This document shows positions 8,956 through 18,722 of a stretch of DNA of 64,000 bases, piece by piece. The position numbers and the translations under genes were made by a program. Source of the stretch: Candidatus Opimibacter skivensis (GTDB taxonomy: Bacteria > Bacteroidota > Bacteroidia > Chitinophagales > Saprospiraceae). The stretch is taken from assembly GCA_016722045.1 (NCBI GenBank), contig JADKGY010000025.1, positions 45,775 through 109,774 on the forward strand, read 5' to 3'. Position 1 is the first letter of the stretch; each line of letters starts with the position of its first letter. Under the pieces are notes generated by a model. It did not search any database. It saw only the letters and a list, made by a program, of their open reading frames with translations, and had not been told where the DNA came from.

Positions 8956-10485
8956 ATGGTAAAAAGTAAAGAGTATATAATAGGTGTTAGGAAGCTTATC
9001 TCAATTTTGATGAGCTTCCTAACCATATCATCACTTTTAGGTCAATCATCTGAATTCAATAGAAAAATTTTCTTAGAGAAAAGATCCACTATTCTTAGGA
9101 ATATTATTCTTGATGGAGATAGCTTATTGATTACTGGTGAAATTGGGAGAGATTCTCTGGGGTTACAAGGTTTTTTTATACTTAGAACTGATTCTACAGG
9201 TAAAATTGGAAGTAAAAGGTACTTCAGAGATCCACTATTAATGGATCAAGCTCTATTAAGCGGAAGGCAACCATTTTATTTCAATAACAAAAATATAATT
9301 TTAGCAGGTAATTTCCTTTATAAAAGTGATCATTTTATTTTAGGTTTAAATGAAAATAATGACAGCATTTTTTATAAAGTATATCCTGGCTCCTATCTTG
9401 TGCGTCTCACTGAATCATTAATCAGGTATAATGAGGCTTTATATTTAATCGGGTTTGTTCAAACTCAAAATTTTGATCTTGATGTTTTTATTCAAAAAAT
9501 TGATACAATTGGAAACAAAATTTGGGAAAAAACATATGGCATTCCTTCACGTGATGAAACAGGTCGCGCAGCCATAATTGAAGATGATGGTTTGACAGTA
9601 ATGATTTCAGAATCATATGATCCAACTCCTACTATTAAAAATGACACCCGGTATTGGATTCGTTTTATGCACATTGACACCAGCGGGTCCATAATCAGGG
9701 ATTGGAAAGAAGAAGTAACAAATCACGAAGGATGGGCAGGAACATTGCTGAAATACAACGACGACTATATTTATACTACAAATACCATTGGACAGGAAAC
9801 AAATTTTGGTCCTGTGGTTGGTGGTGAGATAGTGAGAAGAGATAGTAGTTTTAATATCGTCTGGAGAAAACAATATGGAGTCCCGGATAGTCAATTCACT
9901 GGTTTAGGAGACATGGTCCTGTCAAGAGACGGTCATTTGCTCGTGACAGGTCAAAATGTAGATTCTAGCATGAACTTTAATGCGGCCAGAATTATGAAAA
10001 TTTGTCTCGACGGGTCTGTTCAGTGTGAAATCAGGGACACAGGTATAGCGCTTCCAAATGGCCAATCACTTAACTTAATGGAGGGAATAGTTGAGTCTGA
10101 AAGCGGAAGTATTTATGCAGTTGGTTACACATATAAAAATGCTAATTTCTATGAAGGACTTTTACTTAAGATTAACAAGGACGGATGTATTGATACAATA
10201 TGCACCACTACAGCCATTGAAGATCAGATCCATTTGGAGGAAGATAAAGTCCTTTTATATCCTAATCCCACAAGAGATGAACTGACTATTCAATTTTCAG
10301 ATGAAATTCCAAAAAATACATTCGTCAGCATTTATGATACGTATGGTAGAGAGCTAATGTCTTCTCATTTGTATGAATCAAAAAACATACTTGATCTTTC
10401 CGGTCTGCCAAATGGTGTTTATATGCTCCAAATTTCAGATGAAAAACATTTGATAGCCACACGGAAATTTATTAAAAAGGAATGA
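8956..10485 (+). CDS. Secreted protein with T9SS sorting domain, propeller-like
   Basis: 509 residues from the ATG at 8956, two bases after the stop of the metalloprotease gene. An upstream in-frame start at 8869 would lie inside that gene and lacks a signal peptide directly after it. The N-terminus has a hydrophobic signal (ILMSFLTISSLLGQ). The body has recurring blocks of the form 'I..TGxNxDSSxNFNAARIMKI' type (short strands, Asp/Gly turns), as in beta-propeller or SBBP-repeat secreted proteins of Bacteroidota. The C-terminus is a canonical T9SS domain (LLYPNPTRDELTI ... LPNGVYML). The tandem arrangement suggests co-transcription with the metalloprotease. Function not recognised. Confidence 0.75.
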   Translation: MVKSKEYIIGVRKLISILMSFLTISSLLGQSSEFNRKIFLEKRSTILRNIILDGDSLLITGEIGRDSLGLQGFFILRTDSTGKIGSKRYFRDPLLMDQALLSGRQPFYFNNKNIILAGNFLYKSDHFILGLNENNDSIFYKVYPGSYLVRLTESLIRYNEALYLIGFVQTQNFDLDVFIQKIDTIGNKIWEKTYGIPSRDETGRAAIIEDDGLTVMISESYDPTPTIKNDTRYWIRFMHIDTSGSIIRDWKEEVTNHEGWAGTLLKYNDDYIYTTNTIGQETNFGPVVGGEIVRRDSSFNIVWRKQYGVPDSQFTGLGDMVLSRDGHLLVTGQNVDSSMNFNAARIMKICLDGSVQCEIRDTGIALPNGQSLNLMEGIVESESGSIYAVGYTYKNANFYEGLLLKINKDGCIDTICTTTAIEDQIHLEEDKVLLYPNPTRDELTIQFSDEIPKNTFVSIYDTYGRELMSSHLYESKNILDLSGLPNGVYMLQISDEKHLIATRKFIKKE

Positions 10486-10618
10486 ATTTTTTGATGGAAT
10501 AAAGGCTGCCAAAATTAATGCCGCAAATTAACGCAAATTAAAATTTTACGGACAACTCACATATTCCTCTGATTATCGCGGGTTCGAGGTCGGAGACACT
10601 CGAACGTCAATTATTTTT

Positions 10619-10768
10619 ACTGAATACTGAATACTGAATACTGAATACTGATCACCGATCACCGATCACCGATCACCGATTACCGAAAACCGATTACCGA
10701 TCACCGATTACCGATTACCGATCACTCGATCACTCGATCACCGATCACCCGATCACTTGATCACCGAT
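10619..10768. repeat. Heptamer tandem arrays ACTGAAT and GATCACC
   Basis: About 4.5 copies of ACTGAAT run straight into ~15 degenerate copies of GATCACC/GATTACC. The array continues into the 3' end of lgt: the final codons and stop of lgt (10753) are made of repeat units. No spacers. Confidence 0.9.
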
Positions 10769-11928
10769 TGTTCACGCTTCACATACAACCACACAATCCC
10801 CACAATCCCGCTCACAATCAACATAAACGCGATATACTCCGCCTGCGTCGCCTGTATCCCGAAAATATCGATGTCCGGATTGGTACGTATTTTCTCAATA
10901 AAGAATCTTTCAATTCCATTCAGCAATACATAAATGAAAAAAATGATGCCCGGTATTTTAATTCTCTTTCGCAGTGACCATAAGATTCCAAAAATGGTAA
11001 ACGCAAAAATAGTTTCATAAAATGGTGTAGGATAAACACCTTCGCCAAGATGCTTGCAATAATGCCACAGACATCCTTCGATCTGGATACCATCATTCAA
11101 TACATTGTGCGGATAATCAAATGACCACATCCAGTCCGGCAGAAACCACCATGAAGGTTGCGGATGTGTATTGACGATTCCCCAGTCACCATCACCGGAT
11201 AGTTGACATCCTATTCGACCGACAGCATAGCCCATGATCATAGCAGGTGCTGCCGCATCCATCATATGTATCGGTTTCAGTCCATTGCGTTTGACATACA
11301 AATACACCATGATGAACGCCAGGATGAGACCACCATAGATAGCAAGGCCACTACCACTCAACAATTGATCAAGTGGATTTTTTATAAAAGCTTTTATATT
11401 TTCTGTGCTCTCAATGATTGAAAATAATCTGGCGCCAACGAGACCTGATATCGCCGCAAGTATGGTGATGTCTCCAATACGCTGATCAGGCCTCACCAAT
11501 ACTTCCTGGATCTGCGGTTTTGGAAGCTGTTGTTTCTTATGATCCCAATATTTCAGAAAACCAAAAAATGCTGCAGATAATATTCCCCATATCAATGTTC
11601 CTTTGGCAGAAAGTAATATCGATGCAGGATCGGGTTTGAATTGTTCAAAGTGCTGTATAATATAGGGTAGCTTGAAACCAATGATAAAACCGAATAATGC
11701 ATTCTGTGCTATCTGCTGCCATGTAGCCGGAAAACCTACCTTGATTTTTTCGGTAGATGCTTGGAGTAATCCTTCTTCCTCTTTTCGTTTTACTTCAAGT
11801 TTCAGTACATAAGCACTGGCGATGAAGGCCAGGATAAGAAGTACCCCAAAGGTTTTTAATACACTTAAACCGTTATCAGGATCACTGCCGAAGAGATCGT
11901 GAAAAAAATAAGAGAGATCCGGATACAT
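10753..11928 (-). CDS. lgt: Prolipoprotein diacylglyceryl transferase
   Basis: Inner-membrane enzyme that moves diacylglyceryl from phosphatidylglycerol to the lipobox cysteine of prolipoproteins, the first step of lipoprotein maturation. The 391-residue protein has several membrane segments, a YGGLI motif (Tyr where E. coli Lgt has the His of HGG) and the signature GRIGCQLSGDGDWG with the essential Arg. The Met of MYPDLSYFFHDL at 11928 is preferred over an upstream in-frame Met at 11994, because homologues begin at this helix. A ~60-residue extra segment after the first helices lengthens it relative to E. coli. The C-terminal residues are encoded by the adjacent heptamer array. Substrates in this window include the lipoproteins at 54859 and 62621. 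Confidence 0.93.
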   Translation of the reverse strand: MYPDLSYFFHDLFGSDPDNGLSVLKTFGVLLILAFIASAYVLKLEVKRKEEEGLLQASTEKIKVGFPATWQQIAQNALFGFIIGFKLPYIIQHFEQFKPDPASILLSAKGTLIWGILSAAFFGFLKYWDHKKQQLPKPQIQEVLVRPDQRIGDITILAAISGLVGARLFSIIESTENIKAFIKNPLDQLLSGSGLAIYGGLILAFIMVYLYVKRNGLKPIHMMDAAAPAMIMGYAVGRIGCQLSGDGDWGIVNTHPQPSWWFLPDWMWSFDYPHNVLNDGIQIEGCLWHYCKHLGEGVYPTPFYETIFAFTIFGILWSLRKRIKIPGIIFFIYVLLNGIERFFIEKIRTNPDIDIFGIQATQAEYIAFMLIVSGIVGIVWLYVKREQSVIK

Positions 11929-11978
11929 AGATTGAACAGTAGGTGAATAATAAATCAAAATCAGAAGCGAAAATAGCG

Positions 11979-11986
11979 TACTTTTG
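11979..11986 (+). promoter_or_regulatory. -7 promoter box (TACTTTTG)
   Basis: Matches the Bacteroidota sigma-A -7 consensus TAnnTTTG, 31 bases before the ATG of the barrel protein at 12018. No good -33 TTTG is seen. Supports the downstream start at 12018 rather than the upstream in-frame Met at 11943. Confidence 0.5.
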
Positions 11987-12017
11987 TATTGCAAGCCTCC
12001 CCCCTAAATTTTTTATC

Positions 12018-12608
12018 ATGAATACGACACGTAGTGTACTGTATTTGGCTTTGCTTTTAAGCCTTATAGGTTCAGTTAAAGGAAATGCCCAGGCTCGATT
12101 CAATATCAAGACAGGAGTAGAGACATGGTCCATCAAGGATGAAAAAAGTCTTGAAAGCACGTCGCATCATAGCGGTCAAACCATCGGGTTTGATATGCAT
12201 ATCATGAGTAACAGGCTGATATTTGCGCCCGGATTTCACTATCACAGGATATCTGTGCTCAATACACAGGATGGTTTGCAATATAATTTCAGAAAAAGAA
12301 ATCATCTGCATTATTTCAGCATTCCGATGACAGTAGGATACAAGGCATTAACGCTCAAGTCAATTGATCTGTCTGTACTTGCCGGAGCTGAAGCTTTTTT
12401 CTTTTACAGTCTCGATTCAAACGATATTGGCCTTGGTGTTGATGAAATGTATGGAGTGGCACCGGCGCTTACAGCTGCTATTCAGGTTGAATTATTCTCA
12501 CTGGTCACCTTTGATGTCAAATACCATCATGCCCTCAATGAGCTCATGAGAAAACGCCAGGAATCGCTTCTGTCAGGATTCTCTTTTGAGTTGGGTATCA
12601 TCTTTTAA
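12018..12608 (+). CDS. Outer-membrane beta-barrel protein (porin-like fold)
   Basis: 196 residues from the ATG at 12018, after a -7 box at 11979-11986. Residues 1-25 are a signal peptide ending near GNAQA. The rest alternates polar and hydrophobic residues in ~10-residue strands with Gly/Asn turns (FAPGFHYHRISVL, ITVGYKALTL-type strands, FSFELGIIF at the end), typical of small 8-10 strand barrels of the PorT / outer-membrane protein beta-barrel families in Bacteroidota. The final residue is Phe, the usual barrel-assembly signal. Ligand unknown. Divergent from lgt. Confidence 0.65.
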   Translation: MNTTRSVLYLALLLSLIGSVKGNAQARFNIKTGVETWSIKDEKSLESTSHHSGQTIGFDMHIMSNRLIFAPGFHYHRISVLNTQDGLQYNFRKRNHLHYFSIPMTVGYKALTLKSIDLSVLAGAEAFFFYSLDSNDIGLGVDEMYGVAPALTAAIQVELFSLVTFDVKYHHALNELMRKRQESLLSGFSFELGIIF

Positions 12609-12668
12609 GGGATATGTCTTTGTATGGAAAAACTGTTTGCACTCTTTTAGAGGCCAGGGACCATACAT

Positions 12669-12699
12669 AAAAAAACCTGAAACGATTGACTGTTTCAGG
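12669..12699 (-). terminator. Rho-independent terminator after the TonB gene
   Basis: On the minus strand CCTGAAAC (12699-12692) pairs perfectly with GTTTCAGG (12683-12676), an 8-bp stem with an 8-base loop, followed by seven U. It starts 26 bases after the stop of the TonB-like gene. On the plus strand the same stem has only a weak U-run, so it may partly serve the barrel gene too. Confidence 0.85.
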
Positions 12700-12724
12700 C
12701 TTTAGTAAAGTATATATAATCAGT

Positions 12725-13501
12725 TTAAAAGAACTCCGCTACTAAAGGCTTTTCGATACTAAAGATGAAAGTCAGCTGGCCACATTCTTTTACGGGACCG
12801 GAATATTTTTCTTCAAATCTGTATTTCGCAGCCAGGTGAGACGCCTGATTGATGACATCATGATCAGTTATTGTTGTTTTCTCAGGATCATAAGCTACAT
12901 AGACTACTCGTCCCTGTCTGTTGATGCATATATTTAAGGTGACTCTACCATTGACTTTTGCCGCTTTGGAAATATCTTCTCTATAAATTACACGACGTGT
13001 GATGACACCATTACCTTCCAAACCGTCACCTCCGCCACCATCACCTGCAGTAGCCGCACCTTGTTGATTTCCTTCTATCGGACTGCCTTCACCACCACCA
13101 TCCGCATGTGTTTCTGCATCAGTTCCGGTAGTATTACTTTCGCTTGCTGTCACTTCGGTATCATCATTCGATGTTACATCACTTGGTATAAGACTTACAT
13201 TATCTGCGACAGTAGTCTCCGTGGTCGGATTTGTTTCATCCACGGGAACTGGATTATCCGTAGGCTTGTCAGCAGTAGGTTCTGGCGTTTCATTGAAGAT
13301 AGGACTCCGGGCCTGAAGACCCTGGCTACCGGCTTCTACAATCTGTGGCATTTCAACATAGCCTAATTCAACCAGCACCTCTTTAGGTTCTTCTTTGGCC
13401 ATTTGATGTGCGAAAGGAAGAAAACCAAGTAACAATAATGCTGCATGCACACCAAAGCTCCATTGGATGCTTTTCTTTTGAGTTACATTTTGAGTTTTCA
13501 T
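12725..13501 (-). CDS. TonB family energy-transducer protein
   Basis: 258 residues. A short cytoplasmic N-terminus is followed by one membrane helix (about 15-32). A long Pro/Thr/Asp/Gly-rich periplasmic linker (about 50-170) follows, then a C-terminal domain of TonB type (VNGRVTLNICINRQGRVVY, then a strand ending in FIFSIEKP). In Bacteroidota this architecture links the ExbB/ExbD proton-driven motor to outer-membrane TonB-dependent receptors; exbB/exbD are not in the window. The two cysteines in the C-terminal domain may form a disulfide. Monocistronic, with a strong terminator directly downstream. Confidence 0.8.
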   Translation of the reverse strand: MKTQNVTQKKSIQWSFGVHAALLLLGFLPFAHQMAKEEPKEVLVELGYVEMPQIVEAGSQGLQARSPIFNETPEPTADKPTDNPVPVDETNPTTETTVADNVSLIPSDVTSNDDTEVTASESNTTGTDAETHADGGGEGSPIEGNQQGAATAGDGGGGDGLEGNGVITRRVIYREDISKAAKVNGRVTLNICINRQGRVVYVAYDPEKTTITDHDVINQASHLAAKYRFEEKYSGPVKECGQLTFIFSIEKPLVAEFF

Positions 13502-13680
13502 GATTCAGTCTTTTAGATCAATTATATATATGTAAAAGACGCCCCTTCCTAAGTTAAGGTGAGTTGTTGATCTATTAATGAAAACTTAAATGAGAGAAGT
13601 GAGAGTGGGCGGGGGGTTTATAGTAAATCTATGGTTGATTCAAAGAGATAAAACCGGAGAAGCAAATAGTCTTCTTCTTT

Positions 13681-13700
13681 CCCCCTTTAGGGGGCAGGGG
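13681..13700. repeat. CCCCCTTTAGGGGGC element
   Basis: A G/C-run palindrome (CCCCCTTTAGGGGG) followed by CAGGGGGC, in the gap between tonB and the CHRD gene. The same type of C-run/G-run text appears at the end of the ParE-like toxin near 36290-36345 and a G-rich relative near 47200, so it looks like a small dispersed intergenic repeat. Confidence 0.5.
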
Positions 13701-13713
13701 GCAAAACCAGTGC

Positions 13714-13749
13714 AAAAAAAAAGCCACACTCCAATCCATGGAATGCGGC
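13714..13749 (-). terminator. Rho-independent terminator after the CHRD gene
   Basis: On the minus strand arms 13749-13740 and 13732-13723 pair over 10 positions including two G-U wobbles, around a 7-base loop, followed by nine U. It lies 26 bases after the stop of the CHRD-repeat gene. Confidence 0.85.
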
Positions 13750-13774
13750 TTCTTGCCCACAATGAATTTATCTG

Positions 13775-16700
13775 TTATTTGACAAACTTATAAGCCTGGC
13801 TACTATGACCGTCAGTGATCAAGAGTAAATAAAAGCCTGCGCTTAAATTGTCAGTTTCGACTTGTACGATATTTTTCCCTTCCGATAAACTGAAAGGCGT
13901 TGAAGAAATTATTTTACCGGAAAGATCATAGATATTCATGTTCAATGCTGCTGCTCTGCTCAATTCTAATTGAACATTGAGTACATCATTTACCGGATTG
14001 GGACTCAAAAGAACTTCACCATCAATAGCTTCGATAGGTGCAACACCTGTTTCAATAGAGCATAAAAAGTCTTTCACAATCTGTCCGCGCAATTCTCCGC
14101 CCGGATGCAGCGCCGTATGAACATTGGCGTATACATTTCCTGCGATTATGCCGTTGAGAATAGATGTATCTGTCGGAACGCCACTTCCGAAAACTGCACC
14201 ATTCACAAAGAATGATGTAAGGGGTAATATGACTCCACCATTGGCACCTATAGCCGCTGCATGCAGATGTGCAGCCGTAAGATCACCGGTCAATCCATCA
14301 GTCGCTATCGAAAGATTAAGATTAGAATGAAGCCTGTCGATAGAGGCCAGACCTGAACCTTGTGCATCAGGTGCATTGACTCCTGCCACTTCCTGATTTG
14401 TACACATATCAAACCCATACCCGTCACGTGCGAGTCTGAACATTTGTCCTCTCAACTCTCCACCGGGATATGCAGCTGTATGTCCATTGATATATATCTC
14501 ACCTTTAAGTAATGAACTCACGATATCGGCAGAGATAGGTCCTGTAAAATCAAGTGCATTATTATTAAGGTCATTTGAAAAATTAAGGACTACACCACCA
14601 TTTGAACCTAATGCTGCACGATGAAAATGCGAAGCGCCTATCGGGCCTGATAGAGCATCAGTCGTCATCCATACATTGACATTTGATAGATCAGGCGAAA
14701 CGGTAGCAACTGCCAATCCACTTGCAGATGTTGTTGCAAAAGGATTTTCCTGCACGCCTGACATCCATCCGTCAAAGGTCAATCCATTCTGATATACCAG
14801 TTGTCCGCGTATCTCGCCATCAGCAAAATCTGAAGTGTGTACATTGACATAAACATCTCCGACTGCAAGAGCGAAAATATCAGTCGCTGTCAGGTCCACT
14901 GTGCCCCGGATACGATTGCCGTCTATTAAGTTCGACAGGTCAACGATCACATCCCCATTTTCTCCGGGCAAACCTGCATGCAGATGTGCGGACGTGATCG
15001 TACTTGAAAGAGATGTCAATTGAACATTCACATCAAGTGTCGTTTGTCCGATCGTGTAATGAAAAGCACCTAACCCTCTTCCATCCGAAGTATTCACCGG
15101 ATTCTCCTGAAGTCCATTGAGGTTGGCTACAAATGTCACATCTTGTTCGGGAGATATTTGTCCGCGGATTTCACCTCCAGGATGTGCTGCCGTATGTACA
15201 TTAATATAGTAGCTGCCATCCACGAATTTTCCAAATTGCTCAGGAGTAATTCCCGGTATTTCCATTTGGATCCTATTCCCTACTACGGTCAAAGGAAATA
15301 TGACAGGACCATTTACACCAAAGACTCCATCATGTATATGAGCCGCAGTCGGAGGACCTGACAATCCATGAACAGTCACATTGACATATGCAGTGGATTT
15401 ATCTTCATCAAAATAAAAAGTTGCTAAACCTACACCATCTGTCGTCACAGCAGGATTCTCATCATCACCTGTCAGTTCAGCTGAGAATATAAGATCATCT
15501 TTAAATTTCGGATCGAAAGGCAATTCAGTGAATAGTGAACCTGGACGAATCAGGTTACCACGTATTTCACCACCTGGAAAAGTACTGGAATGAATATTTA
15601 CATAGACTTCACCATCTTCAAAGTATTTTGCATAGACACCATTAAATGTCGCTGAACTTTGCCGATCCCAATACCCATCTGCGAATCCAAAACTATCAAA
15701 GAACGAGGCCAGGCCAAATATTACCGGACCTGAAACACCGGGTTCTTCATAATGAAAATGCGCATTGGAAAATGTTCCCTGGAGACCACTGTATAGAATT
15801 TTAAAATGCACATTGGTTTCATCCTCTGTCGATCGAAGCCATGCCTGCACCTGTCGCGGTACTGCTATTTGGTGGGACTTCCTGTCCGCCATTCAAATCA
15901 AATACATAAGGCTCGCGTGCAAATTTGTAAACCTGTCCTCTCACTTCACCACCCGGATGAGCTGCAGTATGAATATTCATGTAAAGACCACCTTCAAGCA
16001 TTTTATTTAACAGGTCAAGGCTGAGCGGTTGTGAACCGGTAATTACGTTTCCATTGATATCGCTTGTTATGGGGATAACTACTCCACCGCTTGTACCTGG
16101 CACTCCTGCATGAAAATGTGCGCCTGTCGCCGAACCTGATAAACTATCAAATACAACAAAATATTCTACCTCGGAAAGATCAGGGCGAACAGTAGCAATA
16201 CCGAGAGCTTTTCCCTGTGTGTTGACTGCCGGATTTTCCTGGGTACCATCCATGCTGACATCAAAGGTGAGTCCTTCCTGTAGTAAAAGCTGTCCACGGA
16301 TTTCACCGCCCGGATTGTTGACTGTATGTATGTTAACATATAAGCCACCATTACTCAACGCATCAAGAAAATCAGTTGCATCCCATTCCCCACTGGCAAC
16401 ATTTCCAATAATAGAAGTAGTAAGCCCAAAAATGACACCACCATTACTTCCGATTGCGCCCTGGTGTATATGTGAAGCTGTGACTGCACTTGACAATCCC
16501 TCAAAGATCATTTTGTATTCTACCTTATTCCCATCGGCAGAAAAGTGTGCAATAAAAAGTCCTCTTCCGTCAGTAGTAACTTCAGGAACTTCAGAATTGC
16601 CATTCAGTAAGGCAGCATAACGAAGATCTGTTTCCAAACCTATCTGTCCCCTGATTTCACCTCCCGGATTCAATTCAGTATGTGCATTGATATAATAACC

Positions 16701-17066
16701 ACCCCTGATGAATGTAGCCATCATTTCTTTTGTGACATCATGTATCGTTCCTTTGACACGATTGCCGATTAAGAAAGGAGTCAGGTTGAAAATAACCGGC
16801 CCATTTTCTCCGGGATTTCCTTCATGGATGTGAATTCCGGTTATTGAGCCACTTAGATTACTTAGGCTTGCATTAATATATAGTGTAGATTTTTTCTCGT
16901 CGAATGTAAAAATGCCAAGGCCTTGCCCATCCGAAGTGACTGCAGGTTCTTCTGTGGCGCCATTCATCCTGGCCGTAAAGATTAAACTCGATGTAAGATG
17001 CCCTGCGAACGAAATGTTGCAGAAAGCGGAGAGAATTACCATTAAGGAAAAAAGTGTTCTTTTCAT
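13775..17066 (-). pseudogene. Eight-CHRD-domain T9SS-secreted protein, frameshifted
   Basis: Two overlapping reading frames (17066-15819 and 15892-13775) together encode one ~1096-residue protein. The start at 17066 opens a signal peptide (MKRTLFSLMVILSAF). Eight CHRD domains of ~115 residues follow, each with a 'G.Q.NPAV...G.G' opening, an 'H.H.G..G.NG.V' centre and a 'Y.N.HT..HPGGE.RGQ' close. A T9SS sorting domain (LLSPNPVNDVL ... LSAGFYLLL) ends it. The frames meet inside domain 4: the first reaches ASIDRG then stops, while the second resumes with DETNVHF, aligning gap-free with domain 8 (ASIDR, then LHSNLNL). One surplus base near 15823-15830 explains the break; total length is 1 modulo 3. 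It may be a real mutation or an assembly error. CHRD proteins are surface/extracellular; function is not established here. Confidence 0.8.
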
Positions 17067-17298
17067 TTTTTTATTTTTTAAATTAAAATAGTTCAAAAGG
17101 GTTTCTAATAAGGAGGAGAAATATCTCCGATAATCGTGCATATAGACTGAATGCCAATATCCAAAATACGGCCTTGAGCCACATCAACTGACTCCTGAAG
17201 GTGTAATAATACTGAGTGAGAAAAAAATCAGGCTAAACTGAAACCACCTCAATCTGGATAATCAGCCGGTTTTGCCAATTCCTGTTTTATAATACAGT

Positions 17299-18594
17299 TT
17301 AAAGCAGACTTGTGTTCATCATCGATTCGATTTCATCAGGATCTATAGGAATAGAAGCCATGAGATTACGGTGACCTTTTTTAGTGATGAGAATATCATT
17401 TTCAAGCCGTATTCCGATGTTTTCTTCGGGTATATATATTCCGGGTTCGCATGTGAGCACCATCCCGGCTTTAAAAGGAACTGACCTGTCGCTGATATCA
17501 TGCACATCAAAGCCAAGATGGTGGCTAACGCCGTGCATGAAATATTTTTTCCATAAAGGAGCTTCCTTTGGCTGGCGACGGATATCACTTTTTCTGAGTA
17601 TCCTGAGATTGATCAATTCCCGCTCAATCAATTTTGCGGCTTCTTTATTAAGCTGGTTGATCGTCATACCAGGATTCATCATATCTGTTACTTCATTCAG
17701 AACGGATAAAACAGATGTATAAATTTGTCGCTGACGTAAGGAAAATTTTCCTGAAGCAGGAATCGTTCTGGACATATCCGATGCCATATATGCATATTCA
17801 GCTCCAAAATCGAGAAGCACAAGGGTGTCAGGTTTGATCACCTGGTCATTTTTGATATAATGCAATATACAGGCAGACTTTCCTGATGCAACGATAGGCT
17901 CAAAAGCGTGTTGACATCCGTTGGCTGATAGGACGTAAGTGAGTTCTGCCTCTACCTCATACTCTTTTAATTTTGGCTTGATCGTTTTCAGTACACGTTC
18001 AAAAGCCAGGCCTGTCACCTCCACAGCTCGCTTCATCAGTTCTATCTCCTGTGGATGCTTGATCATGGATAGCTGTTGAAGAATCGGTTGAGTCCGTAAA
18101 AAAGTGTGTGAGGGGTATAACGGTTTCAGAAGACTGCCCATTCGAACATTTTGTGATGGGATCTCAGTGTGAGAACGATCCTGTTCATGTTCATTAATAT
18201 AGATGGCATTTGCGGAAAGAAGGAGGGGAGTCATTATTTTATTCCATGCTTCGATTGTTTTGATCGTTGTAATGCCTGAGATTTTTTTTGCTTCTTTAGC
18301 GTCAAGACGTTTTCCATTCCATATGGTATGTTCGGGATCAGTTGAAAGGATAAAAGCAATTTCCTTAAGCGAATCTTTCGCGGCATCGGGATAAAGAACG
18401 ATGACGGTACCCGGCTGATCTAAACCGGATAAAGCAAATAGAGCAGAATCCTGCCTGAATGGAAAATGCTGGTCACCGCTGCGTGGCATCTGATCGCTTG
18501 AACAGAAGATAGCGATTGAACCCGGCTTCATTTTTTTTATGAAAGCCTTGCGACGGTCAGTAAACAATGATGAGGAGATCAGATCATAACGCAT
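17299..18594 (-). CDS. pepP: Xaa-Pro aminopeptidase (M24B)
   Basis: 431 residues, the usual length for aminopeptidase P, which removes N-terminal residues preceding proline using two metal ions. An N-terminal AMP_N-type domain (about 1-170) includes FRQDSALFALSGLDQP. The pita-bread catalytic domain follows with its metal ligands in order: DFGAEYAYMASDMSRT (two Asp), HGVSHHLGFDVHD (His), CEPGIYIP (Glu) and IRLENDILIT (Glu). No signal peptide, so cytoplasmic. The next gene upstream on this strand (DUF1232) is 128 bases away, across two palindromes. Confidence 0.92.
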   Translation of the reverse strand: MRYDLISSSLFTDRRKAFIKKMKPGSIAIFCSSDQMPRSGDQHFPFRQDSALFALSGLDQPGTVIVLYPDAAKDSLKEIAFILSTDPEHTIWNGKRLDAKEAKKISGITTIKTIEAWNKIMTPLLLSANAIYINEHEQDRSHTEIPSQNVRMGSLLKPLYPSHTFLRTQPILQQLSMIKHPQEIELMKRAVEVTGLAFERVLKTIKPKLKEYEVEAELTYVLSANGCQHAFEPIVASGKSACILHYIKNDQVIKPDTLVLLDFGAEYAYMASDMSRTIPASGKFSLRQRQIYTSVLSVLNEVTDMMNPGMTINQLNKEAAKLIERELINLRILRKSDIRRQPKEAPLWKKYFMHGVSHHLGFDVHDISDRSVPFKAGMVLTCEPGIYIPEENIGIRLENDILITKKGHRNLMASIPIDPDEIESMMNTSLL

Positions 18595-18628
18595 CTATGA
18601 AGAGGGTTGAAGCATTGAGTAAATTAAC

Positions 18629-18692
18629 TCCACTAGCTAAAGCTAGTGGGAATTCAAAAATAAAATGAGTTGCCGCCACTTTTAAGTGGCGG
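18629..18692. repeat. Two REP-like palindromes
   Basis: CCACTAGC/GCTAGTGG (18630-18637 with 18642-18649, 4-base loop) and CCGCCACTT/AAGTGGCGG (18673-18681 with 18684-18692, 2-base loop) sit side by side in the gap between the DUF1232 gene and pepP. Neither has a U-run, so they are not intrinsic terminators. They look like short dispersed palindromic repeats. Confidence 0.8.
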
Positions 18693-18722
18693 AGAAAAAG
18701 TGAGGCCAAAATAAAATCATTT

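Noticed and set aside
10619..10768. CRISPR array
   Set aside because: Units are 7 bases with no unique spacers and no cas genes nearby; it is a simple tandem repeat.
13681..13700. CCCCCTTTAGGGGG hairpin as terminator
   Set aside because: No U-run on either side. The real terminator of the CHRD gene lies at 13714-13749.
13590..13793. Plus-strand 67-codon frame
   Set aside because: It crosses a palindromic element and the terminator of the CHRD gene; low-quality composition.
15819..17066. CHRD region as two independent genes
   Set aside because: The second frame has no signal peptide or plausible start. The two align as one continuous domain after removing one base.
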